A stretch of 64,000 nt of DNA from Branchinecta lynchi (Eukaryota > Arthropoda > Branchiopoda > Anostraca > Branchinectidae): NCBI GenBank assembly GCA_023053575.1, contig JAKZAP010000007.1:19865464-19929463 (forward strand), read 5' to 3'. Below the pieces are notes generated by a model. That model was given only the letters and a program-made list of their open reading frames with translations. It ran no database searches and was not told the origin of the DNA. A program made the position numbers and the translations under genes. Below are positions 45,230 to 56,700 of the stretch, one piece after another (the stretch's first letter is position 1; every line of letters starts with the position of its first letter).

Positions 45230-46385
45230 ACCTATGATTTATATATATACCCTATATGCATAGCCTAGACTATCTAGCCTTGGGCATAGGATCTACCCAA
45301 TGCTATGTATATCCAATGTTTGGCATGGGGCATGCAAAAATCAGGGATTTGAGGAAGACTTGGTCAAGGGTAATTCTCCCCAAGTAAAAATCTTTTTGAG
45401 ATAAAAAAATTCTGTTCAAATTTACAATTATACCTGTACTCCAGGACACAGTGCCCCAGCTTGATGCACACAGTGCTTTTGGAATACAGCAGGGGATGCC
45501 CACAACCCTGCTGCTGGAATGTTAGAGCACTGACTGTTCCCAAAATTTGTAGATGTGTGTATGACTGGGTTGTACCCTAGTTAAACCTAAAGGCCAAGTC
45601 TTGCTTTTAAATTTTACCCTAGACTGCATGATTTATAAGGATGAAGCCTGGATTCCAGACAGCCATTTTTTGTTTTTTTTTCCACTGCCCAGCCACCCAA
45701 AAATGCCTAATACTTAATACCATGACTAATACCAAAAATGCCTAGGGAACTAAGGGTAAGGGTGTCCCGTACTGCTTGGTTTTCCATTCTACCTACGTTG
45801 GCTCAGAATGACAAGTCACAAATTCTTAACCAGAAATCTAAATGGTTATTTCTGTATCACAACTGAAAACAAGGGAGTAGATGTCTTGCATGTTGGACCT
45901 CAGTTGGATAAGCCATTCACAAATTCTCAATATTTGGGCTCAATGTTGTAACGTTAGGAAATGCATGCTCTAAGACACAGTTGAGGTAGTCTATGCTTAT
46001 TTGAATTCCTATCTCGATTTTGTCCATCCATGGCTTTGTTTATGCCTACAAAAAAGTCAAATAGAAAGGGGGAACAAAAAACTTGGTATCACTGAGTAAC
46101 TAACTATTTCTTCAATCTTACTGCCACAAAATTAAACTGAAAAATATCTGTCTACAGAAATTCTTTTGTTTCAAACTTCTCTTCTTCATTCACTTGTTTC
46201 AACAAACTAGGAACACGGTAGAGCAATTTGGAATCAGTTCCATCTCGATTTGACGGCTGTTTGTCAGTGAAAGGAAAATTCCAGCAAAGTTTATGTGTCC
46301 ATAGAATCTCTTGACCAATATGTTGACCAAAATATCCAACTTTTTCTTAGAATATTAGCCTACTAATTGCGATATCGATTCAACA
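45230..46385. other. Unassigned stretch
   Basis: No gene or repeat family was recognised. It contains a short alternating TATATA run at about 45241. Confidence 0.4.
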
Positions 46386-46390
46386 TTTTA

Positions 46391-47690
46391 GGCAAGTAGC
46401 AAGTTACAAAGGATGGTTTTCACATTTTCTTCTGCGACAATTTATTGTTAGGGTAGCATATAGGTAATAAGCGTATAGGCTATATATACATGCCTACTTT
46501 GTGAGATGATGCTTACATGCTGTGGCCCCATGTCTTGCAGGAAGAGAACAATACCCCACACAAATCTGTTGGAAAAATCAGTTTTAACTTCATAATTTTG
46601 ATTTGTCGAAGATCATGGGGTTACCGAGCTGTTGCTCATGGGTAGTGACATGGTGCCTGATTAGGCAAAGTATGGAAAGAACTAGGTTTAGGCAAGTGGC
46701 AAGTTACCAAGGATGGTTTTATCATTTTCTTCTGCGACAATTTATTATTAGGGTATGTTCAAATAAGCATATAGGCTTTATATATAGGCCTACTTTCTGA
46801 GATCATGTTTACATGCTGTAGCTCCATGTTTCGGAGAAAGAGAACAATACCCCAGTCTAGTACACTAGCCCCATTTCAGGCACAGTGCTCAAACGTCTAG
46901 CACCATGCCTGGGTGCTAGACGTTCAAGCACTGTACCTTGGATTTCATGTATGGTGCATGGATTTCAGTATACAGTGCATACAGAAAAAATACAGTTTCT
47001 GTCATCACAACTGAGCACCAGCTCGGACAGGGCTGAAATTACTACTATTCATTAGAGAAATCAAAGACAATCCTTTATATATTTTTCACAAGAAAAACAA
47101 AAGGGCTCTAATGATGATGGAGATGAAAAACCTAACAGCACCCTATCTATTTTCCATGTATTTTCCCTATCTATTCCCCAAGAGCCAATATTCTGGTTGG
47201 CTGCAAGGTAGAAAAAGCTGAGGCACAGGACCCTTTGCATGCAAAACCCTTGACTATGTAGAAAAGGAAATGAGGTTTTTCACATCTGTCATCAGTGGAG
47301 CCCTTTTGTTTTTGTTGTGAAAAATATACAAAGGATTTTCTTTGATTTCTCTAATTCATGGTAGTAATTTCAGACCTGTCCGAGCTGGTGCTCAGTTGTT
47401 ATGACAGAAACTGTGTTTTTGATGTATGCACTGTATACTGAAATCCATGCACCATACATGAAATCCAAGGTACAGTGCTTGAACGTCTAGCACCCAGGCA
47501 TGGTGCTAGACGTTTGAGCAGTGCCTGAAAAGGGGCTAGTGTACTAGACTGCAATACCCCACACAAATCTGTTCGAAAAAGCAGATTTTCACTTCATATT
47601 TTCGATTTGTTGAACATCATGGGTTTTCCAAGCCGTTGCTCATGGGTATTGACATGGTGCCTGGTTAGGCAAGGTATGTAAAGAATCGAC
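46391..47690 (+). repeat. Tandem duplication of ~300 bp, second unit split by an insertion
   Basis: Unit 1 (46391-46690) and unit 2 (46691-46852 plus 47560-47690) share GGCAAGT(A/G)GCAAGTTAC, TTCTTCTGCGACAATTTATT, GAACAATACCCCACACAAAT and CTCATGGGTA(G/T)TGACATGGT. Unit 2 is interrupted by the fold-back element at 46853-47551. Confidence 0.8.
46853..47551. mobile_element. Fold-back DNA element with 8-bp target duplication
   Basis: The ends CAGTCTAGTACACTAGCCCC and GGGGCTAGTGTACTAGACTG are exact inverted repeats that continue inward for about 250 bp per arm with small differences, leaving a ~190-bp centre. It is flanked by CAATACCC at 46845-46852 and 47552-47559. The neighbouring tandem unit at about 46549 reads GAACAATACCCCACAC without the insertion and so is an empty site. 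An 8-bp duplication and CAG...CTG ends suggest a hAT-type MITE. Each arm also contains a shorter hairpin (GTCTAGCACCATGCC / GGTGCTAGACGTT). There is no coding frame. Confidence 0.88.
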
Positions 47691-49733
47691 AGAGGTGTTC
47701 AAATAAGCATAGCCTACCTTTACTGTATTTGTAAGTTCTAACAGGGTCCTAACTAAGAGACGCCCTGCATGACCTTGGATAAATTTAGGACTGCGCAGAA
47801 GTTTGCTGGCAATATCTTCAGGGCAAGTTCAAAGTTATCTAAATTCAGGTTGGATCTGGGTTGGAAACCTCTCATGTACCAATTTATTTACAGACCAAAG
47901 AGACATTTAAAAAAAAAAAAAAAATCAGGAATCCGGGGCAAAAGAGTAAAAAAAATTGAAAATCCTACACACGAACCAAGCAATAGCAATAACATACGTT
48001 GGGACATGCCCAACACTGCTCTAGTACTGGAGAATCTGTGGAGAATAGCAAATGATATGACCGAAAATCGAGGATTTATGCATTAGGCTACAGATTTGCC
48101 TCCTAGCAGGCAAGATTTACTCTCGGATATTATAATGAAAGAAAAGTCAAAATAATTGAAAGAAACTTACCAGGATGAGGGATATCCCAATCCTTTGCTG
48201 ATACTAAGCTGAATCTGGTTTACAAGGTTTTGTTTTGTTTTTGTTCCAGAGCTGAAATTTGTTATGATACAGAAATGTACATATATATCAGACTTAATTG
48301 TGGCCGAGCCAATATTAAGTCAAGAAAATACATTAATTTATATCTAATTTCTATAAAAATAACTTTCTAAAGTAATAAAAAGAGTTTTAAATGTTAAATA
48401 ACAAAGGCAAGAGAGGTATAAAAAAACTACGCTTATATTTGTCAAGGCTAGCAAAATTGGAGCTCGGCAGGCAGCAGAAATCGCCGTAACCGTATTTCAC
48501 CAAAAATAAATTGGGTAAGAATCGGCTGATTTCTGATGTAACATTGCATCCTAGGGGGTGGTAATATGATAACGTGATAGTTTTAACAGCCCATTGAACT
48601 TTAAAGTTTTTGAACGAGCGGTTACCGAAATTTTTGCGATGTCCGGAATTACCCCACATCACGCTACTTCCTAGATGACACAAGCATCATATCCCTCCAT
48701 GGTTGAAATTTGGTTGTAAAGACCACGGCGGATAACAGATAACTTGTCTTTACCCTATTCAGCTCGACCGCTACGTTTTATCAGGTTATTCGCAGATACT
48801 GTGGAGGTCCAGCCGTCTGCACTTTCTTGTTCCCGGAAGATTTAGGCAGATGTCTTTTTTCCTTGATGTCTTTATGGACCTTTCTACTATCCTCCGTTCT
48901 GCTTCCGCTGTGTTCTTGTCTGTCCTGTGATGTCCACGTATGCGTTAGGAATGCATGGATAATTGTGTAGGTACATTGTAGGATGTAGAATAGTCTGAGG
49001 TAAACGACTTAGTTAAAATTATACACTGACTCATAAAACTGAAATTCTAGTCTTTCATTCTGGATGACCTAAGGGACATGCGTCGTTGGATCCGGGGCGC
49101 GTGGCAGCTACGGTATACTTAAAACACGGTTACCAGTTTTGTGCTTAGTCGAATTCTTTAGTAGCATAAGTCCATTGTTTACGTGTTCACATCACGGTAG
49201 TATAATCAAATATTTCGAACGTCCATACTATTCATACTTTCCAGTGTTTTTTAGGACATTTTGGCCTGTTAAAAGTCGTCAGTCCCTGCAGTCTGGAGTT
49301 GATGACATGGCTCCTTTTGTTCTTACGTTAGTTAATGAGCCTTTTGATGTTAGAAGCTGAAGATTAACTCCATCTCGATCATGGCTCTTGGGGGTTCCGT
49401 TGGTGGTTGAGAGCATATGTGCTCTCTCGATCATGGCTCTTCCGTTGGTGTTTGAGAGCATATGTGCAGAAGTAATCAGTCATTGATTATTCGTTGGTAA
49501 ACTAGTAGTAGTTGGTTGGGACCATAGAACTGGTGGTACTAGTGGAAATAGTCTGGTGCCCTCGACGACGTCTTTCTCATCGGTCTCTGGACAGACCAGT
49601 TAAGAGCTGGATATCCGTGTGTTAATTTAGGGGTTATTGTGGCTCTTCGATAGGGTCTGGCTGGCTCGGAACTACTGGATTTTCATTGTGGATAACGAAA
49701 AGTTCCTGGTCTTAAATAGCCAAGCTACTAGCT
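47691..49733. other. Unassigned stretch
   Basis: No gene was recognised. At 49370-49462 a ~70-bp unit containing TCTCGATCATGGCTCTT and GTTGAGAGCATATGTGC is tandemly duplicated. The remaining sequence is AT-rich. Confidence 0.4.
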
Positions 49734-49887
49734 TACATTGTATGTATGTATGTATATTCTTTATGACCCGTTACAGTCAGAACTGAACAAGAACGGAGTA
49801 AATGGAAGAAAAAGAAATAAAGAACAAAAAAAGAGAAACAACAAAATGTATACTGCACTACAGATAAAGTTAAACACAAATGGCGAG

Positions 49888-52400
49888 TTAATCAGTGGTC
49901 ATCCATTGGGCACAAAGTATTGGTAACCTCGGGTGTGCGGCCGTTCCAAGAACTTTCTGGACTAACTTATCTACAGCCTCGTTGGGTTTTACCAGGCTGA
50001 ATTTTCTTATTAGGTACCTGTTGCGTGTCCACGGTGGCATTTTTAGCAAATATTTTAGGTAACGAAAATAAAGCGACCTGACTCGAGACTGCTCGGTAGT
50101 CGTGGATAGTTTCCAATCCAGATATAAAACGTGGGGTAGTGCCACAGCGCTGTAGAGTTTGGCGAGCAGACTGCGTGAAAAGTGGACCTTTTTTTTCACG
50201 ATCGAAGCGTAAGCGAATCGAAGTTTCTTTTCCGCGTTTTGTAAAAGGAGAGACCGAGTTTCTTTTAGGGTCCTTCCTATGGGGACACCAAGGTACGTTA
50301 TCCATTCTCGCGGACAAAGCATAGAGCTACCAAGTTGGATTGGTTAATTAATTGGATCATTAAAGAATAGTACGTCTGACTTTGAAGCATTGAACTTAAG
50401 TCCTATCAAACTAAACTCAGCCTCTAGAATACTGAAATTTCTTTCAGTACTTAGAGTTGATCTACTTAAGTTAAGTACGTCGTCAGCATAAGTTAACAGA
50501 GAAACATCAATTCTTTTTAGGACACAAGAAGAAGGAACTTCCGATTGGGCATCTAGGACGCTATTATTAAAGAGATCGGGGGAGATCAGAGAACCTTGTC
50601 TCACCCCTTTTTCAATTGGGACCACTACAGTAGCTCTAGGATTGTTTGGAACCTTAATATGACCCTTAAGGTTTTTATAAATGTAACATAACACTTTAAT
50701 AATTTCTACCGGGTCACCTCTCTTATATGCCTCCAACAGCTCATGAACCGATGAATCAAATGATCGGCTAACATCAAGTGCACCTATTACAAGTCCCTCA
50801 CCGGATTCGTGCGAATCAAATAAAATGGCAGCCAAGACACACAGGGCATGAGCACACCAAAGACCCTTAGTGAAGCCAAACTGATGTTGAGGCATCCAGC
50901 AGCGAGCTTTAATAACATCTTTTATCAATAACTCAAAGAGCTTGCACAGTGTCGAGGAAGCGGTAATGGGTCGATAAGAACTACATTCACTCTCTACCTC
51001 CCCCTTATTTAGAATCGGCGAGATTAAACCTACGCAAAAAGAATCAGGTACAATCCCGGTTGTAAAAATTGCTTGGTACATTATCGCAAGGTAACGAATC
51101 AGCAAATCTGAACCATGCATTAAATGCAGTGCGCCAATATCATCGGCTCCTCTAGACTTTTTCTTTTTCCACTTAAAATTTTTCTGCCGTATATCGTTAC
51201 TTGACACCACAAGTTGCGAAGCATTTTCTTTTGAGAGAACATCGTCAAGCTCTTGTACAAACGGGCTGGCTATAAGAGGGTCAGCTGCTGCAAATTCGTT
51301 GGTGAAATGAGACTGCCACTGAGCGGGGCTTATTGGACTTGTTTGTTCTGTTTTGCGATCACGTGACCGAAGCTTCCAAATTAAATTCGGGTCTTTAGCT
51401 ATACGTTCAGTAAACTCGGCTTTTATATTGCATCTATGTTTCTCTAGGCATTTATCAAATTTCCGTTTGGAGAGCAGTCGCGAAGAATTTACATTCCCTG
51501 ACCTTAGACTACCACATTCACGCCACATAGAAAACCAAAACTTTGCACTATTACAAGAACTCACTAGCTCTGGGTTTTTCGATAATCCTTGCACTTCAGT
51601 ACCGAGCTTAATGTTTCTCACAGGAACTCCACATTTTTCTGCAGTTTTTAGGGCAAGGCATATTTCGTCACAGAACAAGTTTAGCTGTAGACGAGCTTCA
51701 TGAACAGTAATGTGTACACTTTTCTGTAAAAGAGCGAAAGGAACACGAGTTTTTCTTAGTATGTCGTCAAGAACTTGACGGTATTTCGGTATGTGGACAT
51801 TTTTCCAGTCAGTTATCTTAAACCAATGACGCTTCTGTTTCTGATTAACACTAGGGGGGATTTGCGAATCAATTAGGCAAAGGAGGTGGATATGATCAGC
51901 AGAGAACGAATCGAAGAGCACTTTTACTGAGCCGCGAAGTTCACGAGTGGCAATCCCGTGGTCAATGTTTGAGACTGATCCGCTAGTGTGAACATAGGTG
52001 TAATCACCTATGGTAACACGTGGAACTTGTCAGCAAGGGTGCCCATTACCAATTGGGCTCTTGCATTATTGGGATCGGCAATGTCGCAATTAAAATCTCC
52101 AACGAATATGCATCGTAACTTCAGTCTCTCACAAATTTTAATACAGCGAGCGAGCGAGCTAATTACTTAAGCGAATTTTGATTCGGAAGAAGCATTATTA
52201 TAGTTTGTAGGCATGTACACATTAATAACGGCCATGGTATCACAGCGAACTGCTAGGAAACATTCATTCGTGAAAAGAACTTCCAGAGCAATACTGTCTT
52301 TAGCGATGATGGCGAGACCCCCAGAAGGGCGGCCTCGGCCGGAACAAGCAGCTCTTACAGGTACAAATTGGAATGAAAAGATGATCAGCTTCTGTACTTC
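49888..52400 (-). pseudogene. LINE 3 endonuclease and reverse transcriptase, frameshifted
   Basis: The endonuclease keeps RGRPSGGLAIIA, VINVYMPTN, FVGDFNCDIADPNN, VSNIDHGIAT and FSADHIHLL, but its N-terminal part with the metal-binding Glu is missing: the last knuckle (RCPEVQKL) is followed almost at once by the GRPSGG region. The RT frame (51921-50344, 525 codons) has KKSRGADDIGALHLM, SYRPITASSTLCKLFE, HQFGFTKGLWCAHAL, LDVSRSFDSSVH, VRQGSLISPDLFN and LLTYADDVLNLSRS. The last 144 codons (50322-49888) are in another frame. Confidence 0.85.
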
Positions 52401-53347
52401 AGGGCAGCGAATCGAGCGACATGAGTGTCCTTTCTGCTGACATAGAACACATGAAGTGGGTCTCAATCTCAAACACGGGTCTGACGGGCTAGACGTATGA
52501 CTGGTGTCACCGCATTTCGAGCAAACTTGGACTTTTTGCACAGTCAGCAGCTATGTGGTTGAAACCCTGGCATTTGTAGCAGCGCCTAGGGAGGAATACA
52601 CGGTTAAGGAAATCTCGAGACTCAAAGATCAGTTTGTAAGCCCGTGACTGACCACACTGCTTAACTTTTACGCAGTTCGGAACGACAGATTTCAGCGACT
52701 CGCATCCACACGATGTAGGCACATTTTTGATTACTTCAATTTGTGTAGGAGTTTTAACCGTGGATTCAACCCCCTCGTCTCTTAGAGTAGATGCAATGCT
52801 ATTGGCTAGAGTTTTCTTTACCGACTACGAGGCGCCATTCATTTTTCCTCTGTTTGAGTTCGTCATCACAAACATTTTCCAGATAGGACATACGATCTTC
52901 GGGGGTAGATAGACGAGGTGGGTTCTTAACGATTACTGAATAAGGGACTCTGAGGATAGGGCTTACTGCTGAGGTGCTGGCTTGCGCGGGTGGCGGTTCT
53001 TGCTTCACGCGCTCGAGATATCCATCAAATCTTCTGCACATATCATTCACTTTTGACGTTATACAGGCTCCCAGTTCGTCGCCACACACTGGAACCTCCG
53101 TCGGTTCGAAAATAACAAAGGTTGGCAGGATTACCTTATTCGACGCACTCGTTTGAAAATATTTCCCGATTTCAATAAAGTTGTCACTGTCTTTAATGGA
53201 TTTAACCAACCGCTCCGTGATTCCTGCTTTCTTCTGTAGCAGTTCTCTTGCGGCCAAGATTTCGTCGCGTTGGAAAAACTCGTATGCACGCCTCAGAAAA
53301 GCTTTCTTCTTTATTCCCGCAATCATCGCACGAGAAATAAAGTTCAA
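52400..53347 (-). pseudogene. LINE 3 ORF1 (gag-like) with zinc knuckles, frameshifted
   Basis: The first 182 codons (53347-52799) hold a Lys/Glu-rich N-terminal half and a segment RVPYSVIVKNPP...NEWRLVVGKE. After a frame change the chain continues through CYKCQGFNHIAADC (CX2CX4HX4C), CSKCGDTSHTSSPSDPC and CVLCQQKGHSCRSIRC. Zinc knuckles of this kind bind element RNA. The third knuckle runs directly into a shortened endonuclease. Confidence 0.75.
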
Positions 53348-53420
53348 AACAGGGTTCCAAACGATTTTGTCCTTATCACTTATTGTAAAAACCGGTTTCC
53401 ATGCAGTGGAATGAAATACG

Positions 53421-54202
53421 TCCGCACTGATTGCCAGCTGAATGGTAACTATACTACGTCTGCTTCGTAACTATATAAGGTGAGAAGGAGCGATACATTA
53501 TAGTAGGATGCATTATAGTAGGATGCCTAGGAGGATGCCCCTTAATAATAATAAATACCTCTAAATGACAATAGAAAAATATAGTATATAGAATACCGGC
53601 AAAAATGTCCCATCAGGGAGTACTCATATTTTTATCATTCATACACCGAACTTCGTCAAATTTTGTATCTGTGTTCATTTTCTCGTGCACTGACACGTCT
53701 TGTTGCACCAGTTTAGTCTGCTTCACCTACTCCCCTTTTATCATCGGATGAAAAGTCCACTCTCGGATGTGTGTTGAGTCTAGCCTTGGCCGTGGTCTAT
53801 TCAGTCGCATAGACCAAAATCTGTACAGCGCGATATATGATGATGGGATCTAAAGCTGTTTATGTTAATACTCCATGGTTTTAATTGATCTAGTGCGTCT
53901 CCCGTCATCATGACTTTCCCATCGGTTCCTCCACCACAATATTCACCATATTATCTGCCAATAGGCTGCGTATAGTACACTGCTGTTGTGGGTCCTGACC
54001 TTCCTCTCCCTTAAGGACCTGTTGGTGAGTATTAAGGTCTTGTTGCCCTTAATTCCCAGTCAGGGGGCGTTGCACATATTTGTCACATCTTCCTACAAAT
54101 CGGTCAAGGGTCGGTAGTGCAGAGAGACGGTCAAGGGGTGCAGGTCATCTCTCGGCATGTCATATTAATCTATAAAAGTAGTCGCGTAGTATCAGAATCC
54201 TT
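53421..54202. other. Unassigned stretch
   Basis: No gene was recognised. TTATAGTAGGATGC is tandemly repeated at 53499-53526. Confidence 0.4.
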
Positions 54203-55085
54203 TTTTGGGATCCCAAAACGTAAGTGGAGGGATACCTATGACATCGCAAAAGTTGCCCGTCTGTCTGTCCGCACGATAACTCTCGAAGGGATTGAGATAT
54301 TTTGATGAAACTTGGTGGGAGGATCCTTTGGGTCAAAGTAGAGGTCAAGTTCGAAGATGGGCTCTGTAGCCCTATATTTGAGGGTGGGGGAGGTGTTTCA
54401 AATTAAGGCCCAAAAAAAATATTTTCGAAAGCTATTGTGATAGTCGATTATGAGGCAAGAAGTCATGCTGAGCACGATGGTGAAAACCATTGCTTGTCGG
54501 ACAAGTAGTTCGTCCGGAATCCGGCAAAAACCGGAAAGTTTGTCAAAAGTAAAAGTCTCATTTGAAGTTGATTAATTGTTTGAATTAGAGGTAAGAAGAC
54601 ATGCTGAACACGATGTTGAAAACCATTTTCTTCCTGGACATGTAGTTCGTCCGGAAACCGGGAAAAACCGGAAAGTTGGTTAATAGAAAAAGTTTCATTT
54701 GAAGTTAATTAAATGTTTGATTTAGGGTCAAGAAGACATGCTGAGCATAATGGTGAAAAGAATTTTCTTGCCGGGCAAGTAGTTCGTCTGAAATTCGGCA
54801 AAAACCTGAAAGTTTGTTGAAAGTAAAAGTATTATTTGAAGTTGATTAAATGTTTGATTTAGGAGTAAGAAGAAATGCTGAACACGATGGTGAAAACCAT
54901 TTTCTCGCCGGACAACTAGTTCGCCTGGAACCCGGTCAAACAATCCTTTTTACCCGGACATTTGATTAGTCGGGAATCCGGTTGTACCTGCATTTTTATT
55001 AAGTCAAAGTTTTATCTAAAGTTGATAGATGTTCTTTACAGGGATAAGGAGATATACTGGATTCGTTTCTGAATTTTCTTTTTTT
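54203..55085 (+). repeat. Family H repeat, copy 2
   Basis: It starts TTTTTTGGGATCCCAAAACG at 54200, then TAAGTGGAGGGATACCTATG and GTCCGCACGATAACTCTCG. At least five ~118-bp sub-repeats follow, each with AAGAAG(A/T)CATGCTGA, AGTAGTTCG and AAAACCGGAAAGTTTGTTAA-like text. It runs up to the truncated 3' end of LINE 4. Confidence 0.7.
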
Positions 55086-55259
55086 GTTGGACTAGTAGTT
55101 CGCTCGAAATTCGGGCGAATTCAATTGTTTTGTCTTATCTTCTGCTCTCAAGCAAACTTTGCAGCGCACATAATCTTGAACAACCGAAGAGCAAAATATT
55201 GACAATGAAGATTTGAGTGTTATGCAAAGCCATAATAGAGATTCTGTTGATCTAGAGGT

Positions 55260-55730
55260 TAACTTCAAGGCCAATTTTCAGAAGATCTGACGACACCTTA
55301 GACATTTTGGTGAGTGTGGATCGGGTACGGCATACTAAGAGCAAGTTGTCCGCGTGAGCTATGTAGCTGAAGGCGGTTTTTATAAAAGTAAGAAGGGTTA
55401 CTTACCCTGACTGACAGACTGACAACAGAAACGTTCAGGCCAGAACTAATTAGATAGACTAGGGCCCGAGAATGTGTTATATTGTCAAAAGCACCAGCTA
55501 TATCTATCGAACATATATGAATAGCAGACTTCTCGCGGGTAGACTGCTTCTTTGTCAGTGTGTGATGAGCGTGCGCACAACTTGCGCTCAAACGGAATCC
55601 AAACTGCATTGAACCGAAACGATATTTTTCAATTAATTCTGGAAGAAGGATGTATTCCAGGATTTTGCTTATGGTATAAGAAATTGTAATTGGCCGATAG
55701 CTTTTGCTTTCCCTCGCTTAATCAGCGATG
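55260..55730 (-). pseudogene. LINE 4 reverse transcriptase fragment
   Basis: Visible motifs are MQFGFRLSASCAHAHHTL, ICSIDIAGAFDNITHSRAL and a degenerate active site SYIAHADNLLLVCR in place of the usual YADD. The upstream RT half and the C terminus are lost. Confidence 0.75.
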
Positions 55731-55967
55731 TCACAGTACCCAAGAGGAAACTATTCGGAACCAAACCCTGGCATAACCAAATTTGAAACACAAGTTGGAG
55801 GTGTTGTGTTAAAGCTGGACAAATTTAAGAAGTAAATTTTCTGTATTTCTGAATCTAGTTTTTACAACGGATGTATAGTCCACTGTGGCTGGTCCAGTCA
55901 GCCGTGGTTAGTGCGGAAGGAGGTACAGCTGAACCTTTATCTGACATAAGGACCTTTTGACACGGGT

Positions 55968-56640
55968 TTTGGGATCCCAAAACGTAAGTGGAGGGATACC
56001 TATGACATCGCAAAAGTTATCCGTCTGTAAGCACGATAACTCTCGAAGGGAATGAGATATTTTGATGAAACTTGGTGTGAGGATTCGTTGGGTCGTCAGA
56101 CCAGTCAAGTTCGTAGATGGGCTTTGTAGCCCTACACTTAGGGGTGGGGGAGGGGTTTTAGATTAAGGGGCAAACAAAATATTTTGAAACGGCTAATGTG
56201 ATAGTCGATTATGGGGTAAGAAGACATGCTGAACACGATGGTAAAAACCAGTTTGTCATCGAACAAGTAGTTCGCCCGAAATCCGGCCAAAACCGGAAAG
56301 TTTGTTAAAAGTAAAAGTTTTATTTTAAGTTGATTAGATGCTCGATTTAGGGGTAGGAAGACATGCTGAAGACAATGGTAAGAAGAGATGGTGGAAACAA
56401 TGGTAAGAAGAGATGCTGAATCTGTGTGTGACAATCATATTTTATCCAGACATATAGTTTGACCGTAATCCGGCTGGAGTCGGAAAATTTGTTAGAAGTT
56501 GAATTTTTATTTGAAGTTGATTAGATGTTCATTAATGGGGAAAGAAGATACCCTGAGTTAATTTTTGAGCTTTCTTTTTTTCGCCGGACAATTAGTTCTG
56601 GAGTTTGACCGAAATCGGGAAGTTGGCGGTAGTGAAGACC
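55968..56640 (+). repeat. Family H repeat, copy 3, inside LINE 4
   Basis: It begins TTTTGGGATCCCAAAACGTA at 55967 and follows copy 1 closely through TGGGGTAAGAAGACATGCTG and AAAACCGGAAAGTTTGTTAA. It replaces the part of LINE 4 between the linker and the QFGFR motif, so insertion was accompanied or followed by loss of ~0.5 kb of LINE sequence. Confidence 0.7.
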
Positions 56641-56700
56641 CAGTTGTCTGGATCAGATATTGAATTTAAGCCATTCATTTAATCCATTCAATCATTTAAT

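Larger units (their letters stand above)
49734..53420 (-). mobile_element. LINE 3: nearly full-length, broken non-LTR retrotransposon
   Basis: On the minus strand the order is gag-like ORF1 (53347-52799 and on), three CCHC zinc knuckles (about 52650-52400), AP endonuclease (52400-51900), RT (51600-50344), C-terminal region (50322-49888), 3' end GGGTCATAAAGAATATACA and a (TACA)n tail at 49738-49756. Frameshifts occur at about 52800, 52530, 52180 and 50340. The 5' end near 53400-53470 is uncertain. Confidence 0.85.
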
